Source of the DNA: Bacteroidota bacterium
Lineage (GTDB): Bacteria > Bacteroidota > Bacteroidia > Chitinophagales > Saprospiraceae
Length of the DNA stretch: 64,000 bases
Assembly (NCBI GenBank): GCA_016124585.1
Contig: WGNL01000014.1
Coordinates: 161,163-225,162 of the forward strand
Direction of reading: 5' to 3'
Below, in pieces: positions 17,668 through 25,371 of the stretch. Numbering within the stretch: position 1 is the first letter of the stretch; each line of letters starts with the position of its first letter. The notes under the pieces are model-generated. The model was not told the DNA's origin. It saw nothing but the letters and a program-made list of their open reading frames with translations, and ran no database searches. Both the position numbers and the translations under genes were made by a program.

Positions 17668-18441
17668 ATGGCCAGACGCAATTTCTCCGTTGACATTCCG
17701 AAAAATCCAGACGATGTCAACAAGCTTGGAAACAACATCGTGACCAAGCACACCACCGACGGGGCGGCAAGCCCCATATCTGCCGACCTTATTACTGCAC
17801 TTACCACAAAACTGACCGAAGGCGACTACCAGTACACATTGCAGAAAAACCTCGAACGTGACCGTGAGCAACTTATCGAAGAACGCAACCAGATTCTGGG
17901 ACTTCTCCCCACGCAGACAACCGTGACCACAGGCACTGTGCTCTTCCAACTAACCTCCATCCGTGACTTCCTACTTGGCCAGTTCCGTGGCTCGGAGCGC
18001 AGGCTTGGCGAATGGGGTTTCATCGTCAACTCGCCCAAGGGCAATGTACAGGTCGTCATCCCCCGCAACCCCGACAAGATGGTGAAGCTCGTAATTGATA
18101 TTATTAAAAAACACCAAGACGACGGTGCGGCCAGTATCCTTTCGGTGTTCGATATGACGGCCCTGCAGAACGCCAACAATACCGCCGCCGCCAAACTTGC
18201 GCAAGCGGAGGCTGCCAATCGCAACAAGGAGACGGCTACGCAGGCCCGCAACAACGCACTGGGCGCTGCCAAGGGGCAATCTTCGAAGGTGCCCGGCACG
18301 GTGTCGTACATCATTCGCTCCATCCGTGACATCCTGCTCGGCATCTACCGGGGTCAGGAGCAGAAGTTGGGTGATTGGGGCTTCGAAGTGAACTTCAACA
18401 ATTCATCAAGCGGGGCCACTGTCCCAGTGCCTATCGCCTGA
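17668..18441 (+). CDS. Protein with two tandem copies of an unrecognised ~115-residue domain
   Basis: 257 residues, no signal peptide and no TM segment. Residues about 5-118 and 123-240 are clearly homologous: each opens with IPKNPDDVNKL / IPRNPDKMVKL, then KHTTDGAAS / KHQDDGAAS, then a polar helical stretch (Ala/Gln/Glu-rich, likely coiled coil, in copy 2), then GTVLFQLTSIRDFLLG / GTVSYIIRSIRDILLG, and closes with RLGEWGFIVN / KLGDWGFEVN. A short disordered tail follows. I recall similar Bacteroidota hypothetical proteins but know no function. Downstream is a strong terminator; upstream are the opposed 21-bp repeats and the type III RM operon. It may be structural or phage/accessory related; this is open. 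Confidence 0.8.
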   Translation: MARRNFSVDIPKNPDDVNKLGNNIVTKHTTDGAASPISADLITALTTKLTEGDYQYTLQKNLERDREQLIEERNQILGLLPTQTTVTTGTVLFQLTSIRDFLLGQFRGSERRLGEWGFIVNSPKGNVQVVIPRNPDKMVKLVIDIIKKHQDDGAASILSVFDMTALQNANNTAAAKLAQAEAANRNKETATQARNNALGAAKGQSSKVPGTVSYIIRSIRDILLGIYRGQEQKLGDWGFEVNFNNSSSGATVPVPIA

Positions 18442-18461
18442 TTTCAGTTTTGGGAAATAGT

Positions 18462-18498
18462 AAAGGCCGGATGGTATTTGCACCATCCGGCCTTTTTT
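18462..18498 (+). terminator. Strong terminator after the duplicated-domain gene
   Basis: Perfect 14-bp stem aaaggccggatggt / accatccggccttt with a 6-nt loop (18476-18481), followed by a T-run, 20 bp after the stop. It can also act on leftward transcription from the lipoprotein gene, since a run of A precedes the stem. Confidence 0.85.
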
Positions 18499-18557
18499 GG
18501 TTTCACAAATAGCTGACATAACCGGCAGTACCAGACTGCCAAGTGTCGAACTGCCAA

Positions 18558-19103
18558 CTACCCCCCAACTTTCCGTCCCTTCGCCACCCGTGAATTCACG
18601 TCCACTTTGTTGATTTTGCGCAAATCCACCAGCAGTGCGGCATAAGCATTGTCGGAGGAGACTTTCCAGGTCTTGTTGTCGTAAGTGACTTCGCCATTGC
18701 GGCGGTCCCAGTTGGAGGCGAGCAGCACAAAGCGGTCGCTGTACTTTGGGCTTGGCCCAAAAATCAGGTAACGTTCGTTGCTCTCTTCAAAGCCGATGGC
18801 AAAGCGGTCTACCTTCGGGCTGAAGAGAAAAGCGCCAGGAGTCCCTTTTTTGATGACCACCTCCTCAATTTGGCGGCCATCCTCGATTTTGATCTTGCCA
18901 GAGACCACCTCCCGGTCACCACCAGAGATTTCCCTTTTCATCACAATATCCTGTGAAACGTAGAACTGGATTTTCTTCAACTCGTCGTCCGTCCAGCGGT
19001 AGCGGTCGTTGAGGTCGTCGGTGAAATAGCTGAGTTTGTTGCTGCAAGCACCAAGAAAAAGTACACTAAATAGGGCCAAAACTGCCAGGTTTTGTGTTTT
19101 CAT
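18558..19103 (-). CDS. Hypothetical lipoprotein
   Basis: Using the ATG at 19103 (MKTQNLAVLALFSVLFLGAC) rather than the upstream ATG at 19139 gives a clean lipoprotein signal with lipobox LGAC, and a product of 181 residues. The mature part has TDDELKKIQFYVSQDI, several beta-rich segments (RFAIGFEESNERYLIFGPS) and ends in a Lys/Arg/Gly tail after DVNSRVAKGRKVGG. I do not recognise a characterised family. It is probably outer- or inner-membrane anchored and faces the periplasm. It is convergent with the duplicated-domain gene across a shared terminator. Confidence 0.7.
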   Translation of the reverse strand: MKTQNLAVLALFSVLFLGACSNKLSYFTDDLNDRYRWTDDELKKIQFYVSQDIVMKREISGGDREVVSGKIKIEDGRQIEEVVIKKGTPGAFLFSPKVDRFAIGFEESNERYLIFGPSPKYSDRFVLLASNWDRRNGEVTYDNKTWKVSSDNAYAALLVDLRKINKVDVNSRVAKGRKVGG

Positions 19104-19430
19104 AAATTTGACTTTAGATTTTTTTTGAAAAAGATGCACTGGGAAGCGATTTACCCCTATGCAAATTCACCGGAAAATATACACGGATTTAGGGCAGCTA
19201 TGCCAGCAAATTAAGGATGTTTAACCGCAGATTAACGGACTTTAACGTCACAGAAATTAAAGAATGGCTATTTTACTGTCCTCTTCATTGCCGACATTTG
19301 TCCTGTGTTTGTTAAGGATTTTGGTCTCACAGAAGAATTTATTTAGGTCTCACAAAATTAGGTCTCACAAAACTAAGCATCCCTAATTTAGGAGTTTAAA
19401 AGAAAGAACAAAAAACAACCAGATTAGGGA
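19104..19430. other. Intergenic region with three GGTCTCACA repeats
   Basis: No coding frame is seen. GGTCTCACA begins at 19323, 19346 and 19361; the last two copies are a 15-bp direct repeat (GGTCTCACAAAA-TTA / -CTA). The remainder is unremarkable. It separates two leftward genes, so the promoter of the lipoprotein gene should lie at the left edge. Confidence 0.5.
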
Positions 19431-19461
19431 AAAGCGGCGGCTGTGCAAGCAGCGCCGCTTT
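19431..19461 (-). terminator. Hairpin terminator after the lamin-tail gene
   Basis: Nine-base stem aaagcggcg / cgccgcttt with a 13-nt interior (19440-19452), 51 bp past the stop of the leftward lamin-tail gene. On that strand a short T-run follows. Confidence 0.6.
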
Positions 19462-19512
19462 TTGATTTTGGGCATTGGGCATCCTGTTGTTATCATTTCG
19501 ATTTCCAAATGA

Positions 19513-22158
19513 CTAGTGACCAAGCTGCCCCGCTACCACACAAGTTTTCTTGAATTTCCGCACCGAGCCATCCGTGTTGAATAATTCCAAAGCCACCACA
19601 TAAATTCCGATTCGGGCCTTTTCCCCATCGTCCGTGTCGCCATCCCATCGAAGAAAACCTTCTGTGCCCAACAGCTCGTTGTTCGCCAGTGATTTCACCA
19701 GCCTGCCGTCCGAGTCGAAAAAACGGACTTTTGCCAAATAGCCCGGCTTGTCCACAGTGTAGTTGATGACCAAAAAATCCTTGTAGCCGTCGCCGTCCGG
19801 CGAAAAAGTCGGCTCCGCAATGGTGAAAATTCCGTCCCCAACTACTTGGTTTTCAAAGTATTGGGAATTGCGGTATGTCGGTGTGGCCCAACCAGCACTT
19901 TGCGAAGCGGAGTGCCAATTGGCAGCGTCCTGCGTGGTGCCATCTGGGTGGAGGCGCTCCAGCGAGACCCCATTTTGGTCGTCAAGCAGTGGATTGTGCA
20001 TGTCAGAATTATAATCGAATGCATCAACAATAACGGCTTCGGTCTGACCAGCCCGGAAAATGGTCACATTTCCTGCATCATCGTTAAAGGAGGGGAGGTC
20101 GTTTTTGAGAAGGGCACTCGGCGTCTGCACCGTGTAGCGGCTCTGGACGTCGGTTGGGTTCTCGGTAAAAACAGCGTATTCGTCCGGAAAGATGAGGCGG
20201 TCGCCTTCCACATTGGAAAGCGTGGTGTCAATCCCCACCCGCAGGTTGCCGATGATGAGGTCGCCGAGATTCAGCACTTTTGTGGAGCGGTTGTAAACTT
20301 CCACGAAATCCACGCCACCAGTGCTTGGGTTGAACAGTATTTCGTTGATAATCAGGTCGTTGGGTTCAATTGTCGCTGGTAGGGCAAATGACAAGGTAGC
20401 ACTGCCAGAGAGTGCATTGCCGGAGCAATCGGCTACGTTTTGCACCGTCACTTCGTATAGAACACTGGCTTGTAGGGGGCCGCTTAATTGCACCGTAACC
20501 GAATATTTAAATGGGGGAATAAAGCTCACAGAAACCACGCTCAAGCCGCCACTAATGCTGTAGTTGGCAGGGTCGAGGCCACTGGCATCATCAAGCCTTT
20601 CATCAAAAAAAAGTTGCACCTCGTTAGGCGAGGTAGGGGTGGCAAATACGGAGGTCAATACTGGGGCAGTCTCATCAGGCAAGGGGTCGAGCACGGAATT
20701 GGGTTGGCCGGGAGTGCCGCCCAGTAGGTTTTCGCTGGCCCGCCAGTTGGAGGAGCCACGGCAAGGTGCATACGGGCTGATTTGTTCCAGCGTCCAGCCA
20801 CCATCCTGTTTTTGACTGTCACCGTACCAAAACAACTGGTAGCTCACCTGGTGAATGATGTTGCCGTTGGCATCGGTTAGCGTTAGGTCGTCGCCATCGT
20901 TGGTAAGAGCGGGAAAAGTGGTTAGTGCTACCACGTTGCCGAAGGCAGCAAAAGAATCCACCTTGGAATCGTCGCAGACAATAAGGTAGGTGCCGGGCAG
21001 CATTTGATAGCTTGGAAAATGCTGTGGCGTGCTGCCGCTTGAAAAGCCGTAACCAGCAAGGTCCAGCACCTTGTTTGAACGGTTGTACAATTCGATGAAC
21101 TCGGCGTTGGGCAGTGCAACTTGGGGCGAAGGGTCTGCCATTATTTCGTTGATTAAAATATCGTATTCGACTGGCTGTGCCAGTTCTACATAACTAAAAT
21201 TAGTGGTTTGGGCTTGCGAAATGTTTCCCGCCATATCGGCTAACCCGCTGGTTGTGAGCGTGTAAGTTGTCAAACTCATCAGTGGCGTGGCTAGCGACAA
21301 GTGTACGAGTGTTTTGTTTACCCCATCCAAAAATGCGGCAGCGGGCTGCCCGATGCCGTTGTCGATATTGTAATTGGCAGGGTCGGTAGCAGTCGTTTCA
21401 TCTAGGTTTTCGTTGAAAAAGACATCTACTTCAGTAGCGGAAATCGGCGAAGCTGATACTAGATTTGGTGCTTGGGTGTCGGGCAAAAGCTGTTGGACAT
21501 TGATGTCATCGAAGAAAAATTTGTCCTTGCGGGTGGAGGTGTAGAGGCAATGGAATCCGAAATAAAAATTGCCAGCTCCGTAAGTGGCTTCTGTTGTTTC
21601 AAATTCCGGGGCGATATTTTGGCCGCCGTTGTAATCAGCATAAAGCTTCCAAAGGCTGCCAAGTTCACGGGTCATGCGCAGGCGAACCGTGGGAGAAGAG
21701 GCAACGCCAGCAACAGTGGCGGTCGCCAAAAGTGTGGGAACGCCGGCATCTTGCCGATAAAATTGGAGCGCATCGGTGCTGCCATCCGCTCCAGCAAGTA
21801 AGTAGTAACCACTACCCGTGAGCAAGTCGGGCGAGTCAGATTGGAGATAAATGCGCAGTCGGTTGCCATTGCTAGGGTCAAATTCGAGGCGAAAGTACAG
21901 CTCCCACACAGCGCTGTCGGAGATGGCAGTCGGAACATACAGCGTTGAACTGCCAGCGCCAAGCGCATTGAGTTGGAGTTCCTTGGCTGCATTTACTTGG
22001 AAATTGGCGGCATCGCCCTGCCAAGCTGGATTAGCGCTTAGGTCGCCGTCAGAGAAGTTATCGAAAATCTGCGCTCCTGCGGGCATGGCTGTAAATAACA
22101 GGGAAAATAGGCCAATATAGTTTAATGCCTTTAAGTAAGCATGGTTGTAAAATCGCAT
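19513..22158 (-). CDS. Large secreted protein with Ig-like and two lamin-tail domains and a FlgD-type C-terminus
   Basis: The first ATG (22278) gives an implausible 40-residue leader; the ATG at 22158 gives a signal peptide (ALNYIGLFSLLFTAMPAGAQ) and 881 residues. Order: concanavalin-like region after IFDNFSDGDLS, Big_5/SbsA-type Ig domain (NLVSASPISATEVDVFFNE), lamin-tail domain 1 (ILINEIMADPSPQ...FIELYNRS), a second SbsA-like Ig (VQLFFDERLDD), lamin-tail domain 2 (LIINEILFNPSTGG...FVEVYNRS), and a FlgD-like Ig domain with FSPDGDGYKDF and FLRWDGDTDDG. The last resembles C-terminal regions of secreted Bacteroidota surface proteins. Extracellular location is likely; the exact role, perhaps adhesion or matrix, is unknown. 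Confidence 0.85.
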   Translation of the reverse strand: MRFYNHAYLKALNYIGLFSLLFTAMPAGAQIFDNFSDGDLSANPAWQGDAANFQVNAAKELQLNALGAGSSTLYVPTAISDSAVWELYFRLEFDPSNGNRLRIYLQSDSPDLLTGSGYYLLAGADGSTDALQFYRQDAGVPTLLATATVAGVASSPTVRLRMTRELGSLWKLYADYNGGQNIAPEFETTEATYGAGNFYFGFHCLYTSTRKDKFFFDDINVQQLLPDTQAPNLVSASPISATEVDVFFNENLDETTATDPANYNIDNGIGQPAAAFLDGVNKTLVHLSLATPLMSLTTYTLTTSGLADMAGNISQAQTTNFSYVELAQPVEYDILINEIMADPSPQVALPNAEFIELYNRSNKVLDLAGYGFSSGSTPQHFPSYQMLPGTYLIVCDDSKVDSFAAFGNVVALTTFPALTNDGDDLTLTDANGNIIHQVSYQLFWYGDSQKQDGGWTLEQISPYAPCRGSSNWRASENLLGGTPGQPNSVLDPLPDETAPVLTSVFATPTSPNEVQLFFDERLDDASGLDPANYSISGGLSVVSVSFIPPFKYSVTVQLSGPLQASVLYEVTVQNVADCSGNALSGSATLSFALPATIEPNDLIINEILFNPSTGGVDFVEVYNRSTKVLNLGDLIIGNLRVGIDTTLSNVEGDRLIFPDEYAVFTENPTDVQSRYTVQTPSALLKNDLPSFNDDAGNVTIFRAGQTEAVIVDAFDYNSDMHNPLLDDQNGVSLERLHPDGTTQDAANWHSASQSAGWATPTYRNSQYFENQVVGDGIFTIAEPTFSPDGDGYKDFLVINYTVDKPGYLAKVRFFDSDGRLVKSLANNELLGTEGFLRWDGDTDDGEKARIGIYVVALELFNTDGSVRKFKKTCVVAGQLGH

Positions 22159-22270
22159 GTCGGATTTGTTTAGCGAAGCAAGGTAAATGCTTTTGTGAAA
22201 AACGGGGGAAAATGGAGTAGGCTTGCCGCAGGGTTTACAAAGGTTTAACATGGCTGGGGCGGCTCCAAAG

Positions 22271-22279
22271 TTATCCACA
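22271..22279 (+). promoter_or_regulatory. Perfect DnaA box upstream of dnaN
   Basis: TTATCCACA, the high-affinity E. coli DnaA box sequence, lies 78 bp upstream of the dnaN ATG and just upstream of its predicted promoter. I see no second perfect box nearby, so an autoregulatory DnaA site is more likely than an origin; chance occurrence is possible. Confidence 0.5.
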
Positions 22280-22294
22280 AACTGTTAATTATTT

Positions 22295-22328
22295 TTGTCA
22301 CCATATTCTATATCAAAGATTACTTTTG
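22295..22328 (+). promoter_or_regulatory. Bacteroidota-type promoter of dnaN
   Basis: TTG at 22295-22297 (-33 element) and TACTTTTG at 22321-22328 (TAnnTTTG, -7 element), 23 bp apart. The start of transcription should fall about 20-25 nt before the dnaN ATG. Confidence 0.5.
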
Positions 22329-22356
22329 CGCAAATTCAAGACAATCAACCAGTTTT

Positions 22357-23472
22357 ATGAAATTCAGTGTATCCTCATCCGAACTGCTTAAGCATCTCCA
22401 AATCGCCAGCGGTGCCATTGCCAGCAGTCCTGTATTGCCCATCCTCGATGATTTTTTGTTTACCATTGCCAAAAATCAATTGACCATCGCTGCTACCGAC
22501 TTGGAGACTTCGATTACGAACCAATTGGAGGTCATGTCTGACGGAGACGGTGCTGTGGCAATCCCAGCAAAGATTTTGCTAGATACACTGAAGGCGCTCC
22601 CCGACCAGCCCATCACCATTGCTGTGGATGAGGAGACTTACGGAATCACGATTACTTCTGCTTATGGAAAATATCGTTTGGCAGGCGAAAACGGACAGGA
22701 CTATCCCCGCATTCCTGAGTCAGATAAAGTGGATTCGGTGAATGTGCCTGCAGCAACGCTTGTCAAAGCGATCAACAAAACCCTTTTTGCGACCAGCAAC
22801 GACGAACTGCGACCAGCCATGACGGGTGTTTACGTCACGTTGGATTTCAACAAATTAACTTTTGTAGCGACGGATGCGCACAAATTGGTGAAGTATAGTT
22901 TTCAAGGCATTGCCGGTGAGGTGGCTACATCGTTCATTATCCCGAAAAAAGCGCTTAATCTGCTGAAAAATGCACTGCCTGCCGATGTGGACGTTAAAAT
23001 GGCCTTTGACAAAGCCAACGCTTTTTTCACCTTCGGCAATACGCACCTAGTATGCCGTCTGATTGATGCCCGCTACCCAGACTACAATGCCGTTATTCCG
23101 GTAGACAACCCGAACACCCTCAGCATTAAGCGCAGCGATCTGCAAAGTTCGCTCAAGCGCATTGCTATTTACGCCAATAAAACGACCAACCAAGTCATCC
23201 TTGATATTGCGCCGGACAGCCTGACTGTATCTGCTCAAGACCTTGATTTCTCCAACGAAGCCAACGAGCAACTGCCTTGTACCTACGACGGCAATCCCCT
23301 CACCATTGGGTTCAATGCCAAGTTCCTCGTGGAAATGCTTGGTGTTTTAGAAGCAGACGAGGTTAAAATGGAGCTTTCCACCCCTAGCCGTGCTGGCATC
23401 CTGCTTCCTGTCGAACCCACGGAAGGCGAGGAAATCCTGATGCTGGTAATGCCAGTGATGTTGAGCAATTAA
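22357..23472 (+). CDS. dnaN: DNA polymerase III sliding clamp (beta subunit)
   Basis: 371 residues, the standard length of the three-domain clamp that tethers polymerase III to DNA. It begins MKFSVSSSELLKHLQIASGA and has the domain 1 LPILDDFLFTI segment, TDLETSI, the conserved NGQDYPRIPE region, the domain 2 start RPAMTGVYV with FVATDAHKLVKY, and a C-terminal PVEPTEGEEILMLVMPVML, the usual clamp ending around the peptide-binding pocket. A DnaA box and a TAnnTTTG promoter precede it. As in other Bacteroidota it is not linked to dnaA. The following ABC exporter gene starts 83 bp later, across a word array. Confidence 0.98.
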   Translation: MKFSVSSSELLKHLQIASGAIASSPVLPILDDFLFTIAKNQLTIAATDLETSITNQLEVMSDGDGAVAIPAKILLDTLKALPDQPITIAVDEETYGITITSAYGKYRLAGENGQDYPRIPESDKVDSVNVPAATLVKAINKTLFATSNDELRPAMTGVYVTLDFNKLTFVATDAHKLVKYSFQGIAGEVATSFIIPKKALNLLKNALPADVDVKMAFDKANAFFTFGNTHLVCRLIDARYPDYNAVIPVDNPNTLSIKRSDLQSSLKRIAIYANKTTNQVILDIAPDSLTVSAQDLDFSNEANEQLPCTYDGNPLTIGFNAKFLVEMLGVLEADEVKMELSTPSRAGILLPVEPTEGEEILMLVMPVMLSN

Positions 23473-23475
23473 AAA

Positions 23476-23555
23476 ATGGCTTTATTGTTTTATTGTTTAA
23501 TTGCTCTCGATTCACCAACCAGGGTCAGACAATTCAACAATACAGCAATGAAACA
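23476..23555. repeat. Opposed short-word arrays between dnaN and the ABC exporter gene
   Basis: ttattgttttattgtttaatt words (about 23480-23502) are followed, after about 30 bp, by caattcaacaatacagcaat and aaacaatgaa words (from 23530), their approximate inverted complement. The array fills the whole spacer and runs into the exporter start codon. Confidence 0.55.
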
Positions 23556-25370
23556 ATGAATCCCTTCCTCCGCTTAGTTTCGCACCTTAAAAACTACAAG
23601 CCGTTGCTTGTAGGAACACTGGTTTGCAACCTACTCATGGTGGCGTTTTCAGTAGTGAGTATTCCGGCGATCATCCCGTTCCTTAACATCCTGCTCGACC
23701 AGCAGCCGATGGTCACGCAAGCACCGAGTAGCATCACACTGGACAATATTAAGGACCACGTCAACTTTCTTTTGAGCCAAATCATCCAAGAAAGTGGAAA
23801 GCGCACGGCCCTTGCCTATGCACTCGGCCTCGTACTGGTGTTATATTTTTTGAAAAACTTCTTCCGTTACCTCTCCCAGTTCTTCCTCTCTCCCGTCCGC
23901 AACGGTGTGGTGCGGGACATCCGGCAGCAGCTCTACGACAAAATGTTGGCACTGCCACTGGCCTATTTTTCCGAAGAAAGAAAAGGGGACCTGCTCTCCC
24001 GCATGTCGGTGGATGTGCAGGAGGTGGAGTGGAGCATCCTCAATGTGCTGGAATCCATCATCCGGGAGCCGTTCCTTATCATTGGGGCATTTGTTTTCAT
24101 GGTGTATGTGAGCCCAAGCATGACGTTGGCAGTACTTGGGCTTTTGGTCTTCACGGGGCTGGTCATTGGTCGCATCGGCAAGGTGCTCAAGCGCCAATCG
24201 AAAGATGTTCAGGAACGGCTGGGCAACCTTGTATCCATGATGGAGGAGGGTATCGGTGGTTTGCGCATCATCAAAGGCTTCAACGCTGAACCATTCCAGT
24301 CTGCACATTTCCGAAGGGAGAACAACGACTACCGACGGATGCTGGTACGACTGCTTTGGCGGCGTGACCTCTCCTCCCCGCTCACCGAGTTCCTTGGAGT
24401 AGCGACAGTGGCTGTGCTAATTTGGTACGGCTACAACGAAGTGGAACGTGGGCTGCTCACTGTGCCGACTTTCTTTGCGTTGTTGCTGGCGTTTTTCAGC
24501 ATGATTGAGCCAGCGAAAAAGTTTGCTTCGGCTTATTATAATATTCAAAAAGGCATGGCAGCTATGGAACGAATCGACTCGATACGGGATGCTGACCTGC
24601 GGATTTTTGAGAAAAAGAATGCGAAATCTATCGCTGTTTTTGAGGATAAATTAGAGTTGCGCAATATAGATTTTGCTTACGCAAATAGCAACCGACCTGC
24701 CTTGGAGAGCATCAACTTAGTTATTCCTAAAGGAAAAATCGTGGCGCTCATCGGCACTTCCGGCGCTGGCAAGAGTACCCTCGCCGACCTGCTTCCCCGC
24801 TTCCATGATGTGACTTCTGGTGAAATTCTACTTGATGGAACGGATATCCGGGACTACCGTCTGCACGACCTCCGCTCGCTGATGGGCATCGTGACGCAGG
24901 AGCCCGTACTCTTCAACGACACCATTTTTAACAATATCGCCTTCGGCATTACAGGTGCTACGCAAACAGATGTGGAACAAGCTGCCCGCATTGCCCATGC
25001 CCATGATTTCATTCTCGCTACCCCTGAGGGCTACCAGACGAACATCGGCGACCGGGGTGTGAAACTCAGCGGTGGGCAGCGACAGCGACTCACTATCGCA
25101 AGGGCCGTACTTGCCAACCCACCGATTTTGATTTTGGATGAAGCCACTTCCGCACTTGATTCCGAGTCGGAAAAATTGGTACAAGATGCGCTTGATGTTT
25201 TGATGAAAAACCGAACGAGCATTGTCATCGCCCACCGTCTCAGCACGGTGCAGCACGCTGATGAAATCGTGGTGATGCGGGATGGGAAAATTATCGAGCA
25301 AGGCTCCCATGAGGAATTGATGCAGCGGGGTGGTGAGTATGGGAAATTGGTGGAGTTGCAGTCGTTTTGA
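23556..25370 (+). CDS. ABC exporter of the MsbA/lipid A type (TMD-NBD fusion)
   Basis: Using the ATG at 23556 (MNPFLRLVSHL) rather than the upstream TTG at 23493, the product has 604 residues. Six TM helices fill the first ~320 residues, followed by an NBD with Walker A IGTSGAGKSTL, the Q-loop in GIVTQEPVLFND, signature LSGGQRQRLTIARAVL, Walker B ILILDEATSALDSESE and the H-loop IVIAHRLSTV. The half-transporter should dimerise in the inner membrane. Sequence style resembles MsbA-like flippases of lipid-linked substrates, but multidrug exporters look alike, so the substrate is inferred only. It converges on the PorE-like gene with one base between the stop codons. Confidence 0.93.
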   Translation: MNPFLRLVSHLKNYKPLLVGTLVCNLLMVAFSVVSIPAIIPFLNILLDQQPMVTQAPSSITLDNIKDHVNFLLSQIIQESGKRTALAYALGLVLVLYFLKNFFRYLSQFFLSPVRNGVVRDIRQQLYDKMLALPLAYFSEERKGDLLSRMSVDVQEVEWSILNVLESIIREPFLIIGAFVFMVYVSPSMTLAVLGLLVFTGLVIGRIGKVLKRQSKDVQERLGNLVSMMEEGIGGLRIIKGFNAEPFQSAHFRRENNDYRRMLVRLLWRRDLSSPLTEFLGVATVAVLIWYGYNEVERGLLTVPTFFALLLAFFSMIEPAKKFASAYYNIQKGMAAMERIDSIRDADLRIFEKKNAKSIAVFEDKLELRNIDFAYANSNRPALESINLVIPKGKIVALIGTSGAGKSTLADLLPRFHDVTSGEILLDGTDIRDYRLHDLRSLMGIVTQEPVLFNDTIFNNIAFGITGATQTDVEQAARIAHAHDFILATPEGYQTNIGDRGVKLSGGQRQRLTIARAVLANPPILILDEATSALDSESEKLVQDALDVLMKNRTSIVIAHRLSTVQHADEIVVMRDGKIIEQGSHEELMQRGGEYGKLVELQSF

Positions 25371-25371
25371 C

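Noticed and set aside
19323..19375. CRISPR-like direct repeats
   Set aside because: Copies are only 9-15 bp with irregular spacing and no spacer units; not a CRISPR array.
22261..22356. Possible origin of replication near dnaN
   Set aside because: Only one DnaA box; no AT-rich unwinding cluster or further boxes in the neighbourhood.
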